Assembly (NCBI GenBank): GCA_000432155.1
Contig: FR888508.1
Location: forward strand, 158,041-222,040
Direction: 5' to 3'
DNA from: Eubacterium sp. CAG:274
Lineage (GTDB): Bacteria > Bacillota > Clostridia > Lachnospirales > CAG-274
DNA: 64,000 nucleotides
Both the position numbers and the translations under genes were made by a program. The notes below the pieces were generated by a model. That model saw nothing but the letters and a program-made list of their open reading frames with translations. It ran no database searches and was not told where the DNA came from. Below, piece by piece: positions 26,317-33,209 of the stretch; position 1 is the first letter of the stretch; every line of letters begins with the position of its first letter.

Positions 26317-27033
26317 TTAGTTTGTCTTTTCATCAAGAGTAACCTTTATTTCTGGAACTGCACCTATAATAGGAACATCTGGATATAACTTTCTTATATC
26401 ATTTTCTTCTCTGATACTTTCATCTGTAATTTCAATAAGAACAGCTATACCTATACTTATTACAAAACCAAGAATAAGTCCTAACACTGTATTCTTAAAT
26501 ACATTAGGAGAAAATGGTCTCAATGGTTGTTCAGCATAGTCTATAACCTTTACAGAACTACCATCCATAATCTCTGTTGCCTTTATTGGAGCAGTATCTG
26601 CAATAGCATTTGCAATAATATAAGCATGTTCAGGATTTGGATTGATAACTGTTAATGTCAATATCTGAGCATCTTCGGCTGATGAAAAAGAAATCATATT
26701 ACTAATCTGGTCAGCTGTGTATCCAAGGTCAATTTTCTTAGCCACTTCACCAAGTGTAGTACGGCTATCGAAAATTCTCATTACTGTTGGTACAAGCTGT
26801 AATGAAGCAGTAATATCATTATTACTAAGGTTTTCTGAAACAGTATTTTTGTTATTGTTTACATACATTGTTGCAGAAGCCTTATATAAAGGTGTAATAA
26901 GGAATAAGCTATAAAGGGCAGCACATAGACCCAATGCTACTGTCGCAACAACAATCATTTTCCACCTGTCAATTATAGCCTCTAGTATTCGCCTAAAGTC
27001 AAACTCCATTGTCTCTGTGTTTTCTGTGTTCAT
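26317..27033 (-). CDS. Wzz/CapA-type chain-length determinant and kinase modulator
   Basis: 238 residues with a Wzz domain: first membrane helix at about residues 24-46 (MIVVATVALGLCAALYSLFL), an extracytoplasmic segment with YKASATMYVNN, and a second helix at about 180-200. The cytoplasmic end (ending EIKVTLDEKTN) is where such proteins activate their partner BY-kinase. First gene of the trio, behind the promoter at 27069-27097. Confidence 0.88.
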   Translation of the reverse strand: MNTENTETMEFDFRRILEAIIDRWKMIVVATVALGLCAALYSLFLITPLYKASATMYVNNNKNTVSENLSNNDITASLQLVPTVMRIFDSRTTLGEVAKKIDLGYTADQISNMISFSSAEDAQILTLTVINPNPEHAYIIANAIADTAPIKATEIMDGSSVKVIDYAEQPLRPFSPNVFKNTVLGLILGFVISIGIAVLIEITDESIREENDIRKLYPDVPIIGAVPEIKVTLDEKTN

Positions 27034-27068
27034 ATCTCACCCTAACTCCCTTTAAAATTTTTTAGTCC

Positions 27069-27097
27069 ATTATACACCATTTAAACTTAAAAATCAA
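27069..27097 (-). promoter_or_regulatory. Promoter of the Wzz-kinase-phosphatase operon
   Basis: Minus strand TTGATT (27097-27092), 17-base spacer, perfect TATAAT (27074-27069). The rest of the divergent gap 27034-27343, outside this promoter and the one at 27253-27310, is AT-rich with nothing I can name. Confidence 0.7.
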
Positions 27098-27252
27098 GCC
27101 GAATTCAGCAATATTACGCAAATAATATATTTTACGGCATTATATTTTGTTAATTTTTTATGTATTTTTTTGTATTAATATATGTATATACTTCTTTTTT
27201 TGTAATATACGCAATATAAAACGCCTTTTATGCCAAGTTTATAATAAATATT

Positions 27253-27281
27253 TTGACAAAAGGAAAATATTGTATTATAAT
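27253..27281 (+). promoter_or_regulatory. Consensus SigA promoter of the gluconate 5-dehydrogenase-like gene
   Basis: TTGACA (27253-27258), 17-base spacer, TATAAT (27276-27281): both boxes match the consensus exactly. Confidence 0.85.
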
Positions 27282-27284
27282 TAA

Positions 27285-27310
27285 TAATCATAGTGGTAAT
27301 TCTATGATTA
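27285..27310 (+). promoter_or_regulatory. Candidate operator at the transcription start
   Basis: Perfect 9-bp inverted repeat TAATCATAG (27285-27293) / CTATGATTA (27302-27310) with an 8-base spacer, centred about ten bases after the -10 box. Such a repeat over +1 of a consensus promoter suggests a repressor site. The regulator is not in the window. Confidence 0.5.
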
Positions 27311-27343
27311 ATCACTATATAATAAATACGGAGGTAATTTATA

Positions 27344-28141
27344 ATGAGTATTGATTTTTCATTAAAGGGTAAGATTGCTCTCGTTACTGGTGCATCTTAC
27401 GGTATTGGTTTTGCTATTGCTAGTGGTATGGCAAAAGCTGGTGCTACAATCGTTTTCAACGATATTAAGCAGGAACTTGTAGACAAGGGTCTTGCAGCTT
27501 ACAAGGAAGCTGGTATCGACGCTCACGGTTATGTTTGTAATGTTTGCGACGAAGAAGCTGTAAACAACATGGTAGCTAAAATCGAAGAGGAAGTTGGCGT
27601 TATTGACATTCTTGTAAACAACGCTGGTATCATCAAGAGAATTCCTATGTGCGATATGACAGCTGACGAATTCCGTCAGGTTATTGATGTTGACTTAAAT
27701 GCTCCTTTCATCGTATCTAAGGCAGTTATTCCTTCAATGATTAAGAAGGGTCATGGTAAGATTATTAACATCTGTTCTATGATGTCTGAATTAGGTAGAG
27801 AAACTGTTTCTGCATACGCTGCTGCAAAGGGTGGCTTAAAGATGCTTACAAGAAACATCTGTTCTGAATATGGTGAATACAACATCCAGTGTAATGGTAT
27901 TGGACCTGGTTACATCGAAACTCCACAGACTGCTCCTTTAAGAGAAAGACAGGCTGACGGTTCAAGACATCCATTCGATTCATTCATCATCGCTAAGACT
28001 CCAGCTGCTAGATGGTTAAAGCCAGAAGAATTAGCTGGTCCTGCAGTATTCCTTGCTTCTGAAGCATCTAACGCTGTAAACGGTCACATTCTTTATGTTG
28101 ATGGTGGTATCCTTGCTTACATCGGCAAGCAGCCTAAGTAA
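27344..28141 (+). CDS. SDR-family gluconate 5-dehydrogenase-like oxidoreductase
   Basis: Cytoplasmic NAD(P)-dependent sugar-acid oxidoreductase, probably interconverting gluconate and 5-ketogluconate, or acting on related ketodeoxy-sugar acids as KduD does. 265 residues of the classical SDR fold: GASYGIG (cofactor), NNAG, catalytic Ser in ICSMMSE and Y-x-x-x-K in YAAAKGG. The GYIETPQTAPLRERQADG loop is typical of the gluconate 5-dehydrogenase group. The biased codons and consensus promoter suggest strong inducible expression. It may belong to the same uronate programme as uxaBAC and the GH28 gene. Class is certain; the substrate is not. Confidence 0.82.
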   Translation: MSIDFSLKGKIALVTGASYGIGFAIASGMAKAGATIVFNDIKQELVDKGLAAYKEAGIDAHGYVCNVCDEEAVNNMVAKIEEEVGVIDILVNNAGIIKRIPMCDMTADEFRQVIDVDLNAPFIVSKAVIPSMIKKGHGKIINICSMMSELGRETVSAYAAAKGGLKMLTRNICSEYGEYNIQCNGIGPGYIETPQTAPLRERQADGSRHPFDSFIIAKTPAARWLKPEELAGPAVFLASEASNAVNGHILYVDGGILAYIGKQPK

Positions 28142-28157
28142 TTTAATAGTGATTTTT

Positions 28158-28188
28158 AAAGCTGTCGGTTTTCCGACAGCTTTTTCTA
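28158..28188 (+). terminator. Terminator of the dehydrogenase gene
   Basis: AAAGCTGTCGG / CCGACAGCTTT, an 11-bp stem with a TTTT loop and a T5 tail. Confidence 0.9.
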
Positions 28189-28196
28189 TTTGTATT

Positions 28197-28260
28197 CAGA
28201 ACAATTTACAACCTTAATTTGTGCCTTGACAAACAAACCATCGGATTTATCTTTCCGATT
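28197..28260 (+). repeat. Three-hairpin intergenic repeat, copy 1 (degenerate)
   Basis: 64-base unit: a degenerate first stem after CAGAAC, a weak second stem (CCTTG/CAAACC region) and an intact third stem ATCGGA / TCCGAT with the loop TTTATCTT. It lies in a tail-to-tail gap directly before copy 2. Confidence 0.7.
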
Positions 28261-28267
28261 TAATGTT

Positions 28268-28329
28268 CAAAACATTTTGCTTTGCAAAATGTGGCTTGTA
28301 AACAAGCCATCGGATTTATCTTTCCGATT
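28268..28329 (+). repeat. Three-hairpin intergenic repeat, copy 2
   Basis: Stem 1 ACATTTTGC / GCAAAATGT, stem 2 GGCTTG / CAAGCC, stem 3 ATCGGA / TCCGAT. Same family as copies at 49686, 53191, 55767 and 55804. Confidence 0.85.
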
Positions 28330-28335
28330 TAATAT

Positions 28336-28366
28336 AAAAAATACACTATTTTCAAAATAGTGTATC
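28336..28366 (-). terminator. Terminator of the HAD phosphatase gene
   Basis: ATACACTATTTT / AAAATAGTGTAT stem (28341-28365) with a T-run after it on the minus strand. Confidence 0.8.
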
Positions 28367-28376
28367 TTAAATCAAA

Positions 28377-28994
28377 TTAGAATATTTTTGTCAAATCTTC
28401 AAATTTTTCTATTTTGTAATCATACCTATCTACATTACCAAAGCCATACTCAGCAAAAACAAAAGGAATATTTGCATCAATAGCAGACTGTAAATCCCCC
28501 TGAGTATCCCCCATGTACACTGGGCTTTTTAAGTTATTTCTTTCTATAACCAACTTATTGTTCTCGCCCTTTGGTTTTCCTGTATTTCCTGCACACTCAA
28601 AATCTTCAAAATATTCAGCCATATTATTACCTTTATAAAAAGCCTCAATATAACCACTTTGGCAGTTACTTACCACAAAAAGTCTATATTTCTTTTTCAA
28701 TTCTGACAAAGTTTCCCTTACCTTTGGAAAAAGTATGCCACCTTTTTCTGCCAGAACTTTATTTTCCAGTTCACAACATTCAGTAATCAACTTATGTTGC
28801 ATTTCTGCTGATTCCTTTGGAAACAGCCTACGACTAATATCGTCTAACAATAACCCCATACAACCTTCCAATTCCTCAGTAGTTATTGGCTCTCTTATAT
28901 TAGGATAATTCTTTAAAACTTCATTCCAAGTATCTTTTATGCCCTCTGTTGCATTCCAGAGAGTACCATCTAAATCGAAAATTATACTATCCAA
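28377..28994 (-). CDS. HAD-family phosphatase (phosphoglycolate phosphatase-like)
   Basis: 205-residue haloacid dehalogenase-type hydrolase, subfamily with a helical cap. Motif I DLDGTLW (residues 7-13, nucleophile Asp7), motif II VVSNCQ, motif III Lys in GKPKGENN, motif IV MGDTQGDLQSA. It starts with TTG 28994, fixed by GAGGTG upstream. Likely removes phosphate from a small metabolite (phosphoglycolate, beta-phosphoglucomutase-like or nucleotide substrates are all possible). It has its own terminator, and a minus-strand terminator upstream separates it from the groEL side. Confidence 0.82.
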   Translation of the reverse strand: MDSIIFDLDGTLWNATEGIKDTWNEVLKNYPNIREPITTEELEGCMGLLLDDISRRLFPKESAEMQHKLITECCELENKVLAEKGGILFPKVRETLSELKKKYRLFVVSNCQSGYIEAFYKGNNMAEYFEDFECAGNTGKPKGENNKLVIERNNLKSPVYMGDTQGDLQSAIDANIPFVFAEYGFGNVDRYDYKIEKFEDLTKIF

Positions 28995-29011
28995 AATTTC
29001 ACCTCGTATAT

Positions 29012-29040
29012 CACAAAAGGGCGTGCAATAAACACGCCCT
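29012..29040 (-). terminator. Minus-strand terminator between the structured block and the HAD gene
   Basis: AGGGCGTG (29018-29025) / CACGCCCT (29033-29040) stem followed on the minus strand by TTTTGTG. It would end any transcript running from groEL through the structured block. Confidence 0.65.
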
Positions 29041-29080
29041 AATATTTTTCTATTTTAAACCTTATGGTTATGATGTAATT

Positions 29081-29126
29081 GTGTTATGGTATAGCCAAAA
29101 GTTAAGAACTTTTCTTGTTATAACAC
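29081..29126. other. Nested stem-loop at the left end of the structured block
   Basis: Outer stem GTGTTAT (29081-29087) / ATAACAC (29120-29126) encloses an inner hairpin AAAAGTT (29097-29103) / AACTTTT (29107-29113). It ends exactly where direct repeat A begins. Confidence 0.55.
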
Positions 29127-29173
29127 TTACCTCCACTATCGTGTCGGTAAAACACTGCGATAAAATTGAAAGC
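29127..29173. repeat. 47-bp direct repeat, copy A
   Basis: 45 of 47 bases identical to copy B at 29293-29339. It contains TTACCTCC at its start and GGTAAAACACTGCG in the middle. On the minus strand it ends in GTGGAGGTAA, which resembles a ribosome site but has no open frame after it. Confidence 0.85.
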
Positions 29174-29207
29174 AAGCTTAGAATAAGTCCTCTCTCTTTC
29201 TACTTAC

Positions 29208-29285
29208 ACTGTGTTAAGAAAACTGCGTTTTCTTTTAAGCATCAACTAGCGTTGTTGCTTAACTTTGCTTTGCAAAGAACACAGT
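29208..29285. other. Perfect four-way-junction element (possible structured RNA or cruciform DNA)
   Basis: Closing stem ACTGTGTT (29208-29215) / AACACAGT (29278-29285). Inside, with no unpaired base between them, lie three hairpins: AAGAAAA / TTTTCTT (29216-29234, loop CTGCG), TTAAGCATCAAC / GTTGTTGCTTAA (29235-29262, loop TAGC, one mismatch) and CTTTGC / GCAAAG (29263-29277, loop TTT). No reading frame of note crosses it. It has no resemblance to a tRNA I can make out. It sits in the 119-base insert between the two 47-bp repeats. Confidence 0.7.
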
Positions 29286-29292
29286 TCACATA

Positions 29293-29339
29293 TTACCTCC
29301 ACTGTCGTGTCGGTAAAACACTGCGATAAAATTGAGAGC
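29293..29339. repeat. 47-bp direct repeat, copy B
   Basis: Differs from copy A at only two positions. Its right part (from 29313) is also the left arm of the long hairpin that reaches the groEL stop codon. Confidence 0.85.
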
Positions 29340-29367
29340 GAGCTCTCATTTTATCTTAGTGTTTTAC
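29313..29367 (-). terminator. Long hairpin at the 3' end of groEL
   Basis: GTAAAACACT (29313-29322) pairs with AGTGTTTTAC (29358-29367), GATAAAAT with ATTTTATC, and GAGAGC with GCTCTC, giving about 24 bp around a two-base turn with one bulge and a 2x2 mismatch. On the minus strand it begins at the groEL stop codon. No clean T-run follows, so it may stabilise the mRNA 3' end as much as terminate. Confidence 0.65.
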
Positions 29368-30992
29368 ATCATTCCACCCATACCGCCCATGCCGGCAGCT
29401 GGATTTACAGGTTCTTCTGTTTTTTCATCAGCAACGATAGCTTCAGTTGTAAGAATTGTAGAAGCTACACTATTTGCATTAAGGATAGCACTCTTAGTAA
29501 CCTTAGTTGGGTCAATAATACCTTCCTTAACCATATCAACATATTCTTCAGTAAGAGCATTGAAGCCATGACCAACTTCACTATTCTTAACCTGATTTAC
29601 GATTACAGCACCTTCAAGACCTGCGTTAGCAGCAATCTGACGAAGTGGAGCTTCAAGAGCCTTTAAGATAACGCCAGCACCAGTCTTTTCATCGCCTTCA
29701 AGAGATGCGTAAACCTTTTCAACTTCTGGGATACAGTGAATGTAAGCAGAACCACCACCAGAGATGATACCTTCTTCAACAGCAGCCTTAGTTGCAGCAA
29801 GAGCATCTTCCATACGGAGTTTCTTTTCCTTTAATTCCATTTCAGATGCAGCACCAACCTTGATAACAGCTACGCCACCAGCAAGCTTTGCAAGTCTTTC
29901 CTGTAACTTTTCTCTATCAAATTCAGAAGTAGTTTCTTCAAGCTGTGCCTTAATCTGGTTAACTCTAGCTTCAATCTGGTCCTTATCGCCAAGACCGTCA
30001 ACGATAACTGTATTTTCCTTAGTTACATTTGCACTTCTTGCTCTACCAAGCATATCAACAGTAGCGTCCTTTAAGTCGATACCTAATTCAGAGCTTACTA
30101 CTGTACCACCTGTAAGAACTGCAATATCCTTTAACATTTCTTTTCTTCTATCGCCAAAGCCAGGAGCCTTAACAGCTACACAGTTGAATGTACCTCTTAA
30201 CTTGTTAACGATTAATGTAGTAAGAGCTTCGCCTTCAACATCTTCAGCAATAATAAGGAGTTTAGCACCCATCTTAACGATTTCTTCAAGTAATGGAAGA
30301 ATTTCCTGAATGTTGCTAATCTTCTTATCTGTAATAAGGATATATGGATTGTCAAGGTTTGCAACCATCTTTTCCATATCAGTTGACATATAAGCTGATA
30401 AGTAACCTCTGTCAAACTGCATACCTTCTACTAATTCAAGTTCTGTGTGCATAGACTTAGATTCTTCAACAGTAATAACACCATCATTAGAAACCTTTTC
30501 CATAGCATCAGCAATCATATTACCTACTTCTTCATCAGCAGCTGAAATAGAGGCAATCATAGCAATATGTTCCTTGCCGTTTACTTTCTGGCTCATTTTT
30601 TCAATAGCATTTACAGTAGCCTCTGTAGCCTTTGCCATACCCTTTCTTAAAATGATAGGGTTTGCACCTGCTGCAATGTTCTTGAGGCCTTCCTGAATCA
30701 TAGCCTGTGCAAGAACTGTTGCTGTAGTAGTACCATCACCAGCAACATCATTAGTCTTTGTAGCAACTTCCTTTACAAGCTGTGCACCCATATTTTCGAA
30801 GTTGTCATCAAGTTCAACATCTTTTGCAATAGTTACACCATCATTTGTAATAAGTGGAGTACCATACTTCTTATCAAGTACAACATTACGACCCTTAGGT
30901 CCTAAAGTAACCTTTACTGTATTAGCTAACTTATTTACACCTGCTTCAAGAGCCTTTCTAGCTTCAACACCATATTTAATCTGCTTTGCCAT
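29364..30992 (-). CDS. groEL: 60-kDa chaperonin GroEL
   Basis: ATP-dependent folding chamber subunit, working with GroES in the cytoplasm. 542 residues. Conserved stretches include the ATP-binding VTLGPKGRNVVLDK and GDGTTTATVLAQ segments and the flexible Gly-Met tail ending AAGMGGMGGMM. The longer reading to 31001 begins in the spacer; GGAGG precedes ATG 30992, giving MAKQIKYG. Second gene of the groES-groEL operon, 20 bases after groES; heat-shock control by HrcA is expected from the CIRCE element upstream. Confidence 0.98.
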   Translation of the reverse strand: MAKQIKYGVEARKALEAGVNKLANTVKVTLGPKGRNVVLDKKYGTPLITNDGVTIAKDVELDDNFENMGAQLVKEVATKTNDVAGDGTTTATVLAQAMIQEGLKNIAAGANPIILRKGMAKATEATVNAIEKMSQKVNGKEHIAMIASISAADEEVGNMIADAMEKVSNDGVITVEESKSMHTELELVEGMQFDRGYLSAYMSTDMEKMVANLDNPYILITDKKISNIQEILPLLEEIVKMGAKLLIIAEDVEGEALTTLIVNKLRGTFNCVAVKAPGFGDRRKEMLKDIAVLTGGTVVSSELGIDLKDATVDMLGRARSANVTKENTVIVDGLGDKDQIEARVNQIKAQLEETTSEFDREKLQERLAKLAGGVAVIKVGAASEMELKEKKLRMEDALAATKAAVEEGIISGGGSAYIHCIPEVEKVYASLEGDEKTGAGVILKALEAPLRQIAANAGLEGAVIVNQVKNSEVGHGFNALTEEYVDMVKEGIIDPTKVTKSAILNANSVASTILTTEAIVADEKTEEPVNPAAGMGGMGGMM

Positions 30993-31012
30993 AATATACA
31001 ATGCCTCCTAAA

Positions 31013-31297
31013 TTATTCTACAATAGCGAGAATGTCGCTTTCTTTTACAATAACATATTCTACATCATCGTTTTTAACTTCTGTTCCGGCATACTTAGAG
31101 TATACAACCTTCTGACCAACCTTTACAGTCATAGGAACTGTTTTACCGTCAACTACAGCACCAGGACCAACAGCAACAACCTCTGCTTCCTGTGGCTTTT
31201 CTTTAGCCTGAGTAGTAAGGATAATACCACCCTTTGTAGTTTCTTCTGCCTCTAATTGCTTTAATACAACTCTGTCTGACAATGGTTTTAAACTCAT
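31013..31297 (-). CDS. groES: 10-kDa co-chaperonin GroES
   Basis: 94-residue lid of the GroEL chamber. Typical features: MSLKPLSDRVVLKQLE at the start, a mobile loop around EETTKGGIILTTQAKEKP, and the C-terminal VKESDILAIVE. AAGGAGG precedes ATG 31297. First gene of the operon, directly behind a perfect CIRCE operator. Confidence 0.98.
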   Translation of the reverse strand: MSLKPLSDRVVLKQLEAEETTKGGIILTTQAKEKPQEAEVVAVGPGAVVDGKTVPMTVKVGQKVVYSKYAGTEVKNDDVEYVIVKESDILAIVE

Positions 31298-31328
31298 TAC
31301 AATTCCTCCTTAAACTTAGTTCGTGCTG

Positions 31329-31355
31329 TTAGCACTCAACTTATGTGAGTGCTAA
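31329..31355 (-). promoter_or_regulatory. CIRCE operator (HrcA binding site)
   Basis: TTAGCACTC (31329-31337), nine-base spacer, GAGTGCTAA (31347-31355): an exact match to the CIRCE consensus, between the groES promoter and its start codon. Confidence 0.97.
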
Positions 31356-31365
31356 CTTTAGGTAT

Positions 31366-31394
31366 ATATTAGTTTACATTCCCATTTTATGCAA
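31366..31394 (-). promoter_or_regulatory. Promoter of groES-groEL
   Basis: Minus strand TTGCAT (31394-31389), 17-base spacer, TAATAT (31371-31366); CIRCE starts about ten bases after the -10 box. Confidence 0.75.
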
Positions 31395-31439
31395 CCATAT
31401 AAAACACCGAATAATGATTGTTTTTCCATATTTATCTTT

Positions 31440-31469
31440 GATTTTCTTCGATTTTCTTCGATTTTCTCT
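31440..31469. repeat. Three phased 10-bp A-tract repeats upstream of the groES promoter
   Basis: GATTTTCTTC twice, then GATTTTCTCT: exactly one helical turn apart, 46-75 bases upstream of the groES -35 box. On the minus strand these are GAAAATC tracts, which should bend DNA. Confidence 0.6.
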
Positions 31470-31474
31470 GTTTT

Positions 31475-32176
31475 TTAAAAAATAATATAATAAATACCAT
31501 AATAAAATACTGGTATTAAAAGGGCTGGAAGCAAATTCCCTACATTAATTTTGCGTATATTTAACAAATCAATTCCAAGACCTGTTATAAGCACACCACC
31601 TACAAGGGCAATTTCTCTCATTATATCTCCTGTAAGATATGGTTCTACAATGCCCGCAAGTATAGTAATTGCACCCTGATATATAAAAACACTTACGGCT
31701 GAAAATATAACACCATAGCCAAGAGTTGATGCAATTATAACAGCGTATATCATATCCATTATGCTTTTAGTCAAAAGTATGCTGTAGTTATGATGAAGTC
31801 CACTTTCTATAGAGCCTACAACAGCCATTGACCCAACACAATATAAAAGCGTTGCCGTAACAAAAGCTCTGGATACTCCGCCTTTTCTTCCTCCAACTTT
31901 CTTTTCAACCCATCTACCTAAAGCCTGTAATCTACCTTCTACATTGATTACAGTACCAATAAGACCTCCGACTACAAGACTTATTACAAACAATACAGAA
32001 TTGCAAGGCTGTGTAATAAGTTGTGTCAAAGCTGTGTTTAATCCAACTACAAGTACAGAAAGTCCTGTTGCCTGTGATGCTATGGCTTGCAACTTTTTAT
32101 TAAATCTACCTTTTATAATAAGCCCCAGTAACCCCCCAACAACAATAGCTACAGCATTTATAATAGTTGCAATCAT
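31475..32176 (-). CDS. DUF554 family membrane protein
   Basis: 233-residue multi-pass protein with about seven helices; GTVINVEGRL, the SMAVVGSIESGL motif and GGVLITGLGIDLL are typical of DUF554 (YdfK/YqgA). Its molecular role is not established; some relatives are suspected transporters. The start codon overlaps the end of the Ogg gene by four bases (ATGA type), so the two are translationally coupled. Confidence 0.85.
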   Translation of the reverse strand: MIATIINAVAIVVGGLLGLIIKGRFNKKLQAIASQATGLSVLVVGLNTALTQLITQPCNSVLFVISLVVGGLIGTVINVEGRLQALGRWVEKKVGGRKGGVSRAFVTATLLYCVGSMAVVGSIESGLHHNYSILLTKSIMDMIYAVIIASTLGYGVIFSAVSVFIYQGAITILAGIVEPYLTGDIMREIALVGGVLITGLGIDLLNIRKINVGNLLPALLIPVFYYGIYYIIF

Positions 32177-33054
32177 TTTTTCTTCTCCTTATCTGTACCT
32201 ATTTTAAGACTTCTGGCATAGTAGAATAAATACTGCTGTGCATAGCCACAATATTCGCCCCACTTCTCCTGTGCATAGGCGTGAATTTCCTTTATATCCT
32301 TTTCTTCATCATTAAAATACAAATGCTCCATAACTCTCTTTATCCATACATCTGTAGGGAATGTTTCTCGTCTTTTAAGAGAGAAAAGTAAAACACAATC
32401 AGCTACTTTTTGACCTACACCCTTTATAGATATAAGTTCTTTCCTAAGGTCGTCAGTATTTAAAGTATCAGCCTTTGATAAATCTACTTCTCCATTTTTT
32501 AATTTAGATATACAGTCAAAAATGTACTTTGCTCTAAATCCCATTCTAAGCTCCATTAAATCCTCAACTGTAACATTTTCTATTTCCTCAAGTCTAGGAA
32601 AAGCATATTCATCTCCTAAAGACTTTCCATATGTTTCAGCCATAGCCTTAATTATTTTCTTTATTCTAGGTATATTGTTATTCTGAGAAATAATAAAACT
32701 TAAAAGACATTCATAAGGTTCTTGATTTAACAGCCTTATACCGTCAGCATATTCTGTTGCACTTTTCATAATTGGGTCATTTTTTGATATTTCTTCTATA
32801 ATATTGTTATAGTCTGTATCTAAATCAAAATAGTCGTACCATATATTTTCAAAATCTTCCTTATTACAGGGAGTAAATTCTACACTATCTTCTGTTTGAG
32901 TAATATATAATACCTTGCCATATGCAACTATTTTGTACTTTAAATTCTCTATTTTTTCAAATCTAAAGCATTGACCACATTCCAATATTTCTTCAATATT
33001 GAAGTTCTTTACATTCTTTAAAACTACACTATTTTCCTTTTCGTAATATTCCAT
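32173..33054 (-). CDS. 8-oxoguanine DNA glycosylase/AP lyase (Ogg-type)
   Basis: Base-excision repair enzyme that removes oxidised guanine. 293 residues: an N-terminal OGG domain (GQCFRFEKIE at about residues 20-30), and a helix-hairpin-helix-GPD core with SIKGVGQKVADCVLLFS, where the Lys of GQKVADC is the Schiff-base residue and the Asp of PTDVWIKRV is the catalytic aspartate. The longer reading to 33180 has no ribosome site, whereas AAAGGTG lies before ATG 33054. First gene of a two-gene unit with the DUF554 gene. Confidence 0.9.
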   Translation of the reverse strand: MEYYEKENSVVLKNVKNFNIEEILECGQCFRFEKIENLKYKIVAYGKVLYITQTEDSVEFTPCNKEDFENIWYDYFDLDTDYNNIIEEISKNDPIMKSATEYADGIRLLNQEPYECLLSFIISQNNNIPRIKKIIKAMAETYGKSLGDEYAFPRLEEIENVTVEDLMELRMGFRAKYIFDCISKLKNGEVDLSKADTLNTDDLRKELISIKGVGQKVADCVLLFSLKRRETFPTDVWIKRVMEHLYFNDEEKDIKEIHAYAQEKWGEYCGYAQQYLFYYARSLKIGTDKEKKK

Positions 33055-33209
33055 ATCCAACACCTTTATTTTAAATAATTTTATTTTATAATAATAGCAA
33101 ATACATTTTGATTTTGCAATAAAAGACAAATTTTCTGTCGCAAAAAGTAATTTTGTTTTGTTATATATTATAGAAAGCAAATTTGTTTTTAATATTTAAG
33201 GAGGTCACA

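Noticed and set aside
29041..29293. Small protein behind GTGGAGGTAA on the minus strand
   Set aside because: After the ribosome-like site at copy B comes ATG TGA and at copy A GTG TTA TAA, so no peptide of any length is encoded.
29127..29339. CRISPR array at the 47-bp repeats
   Set aside because: Only two repeats, spaced by a 119-base structured segment, no third copy, and no cas genes nearby.
29764..30309. 181-residue plus-strand frame inside groEL
   Set aside because: Antisense shadow of groEL, Ser/Ala-rich as expected, without a start signal.
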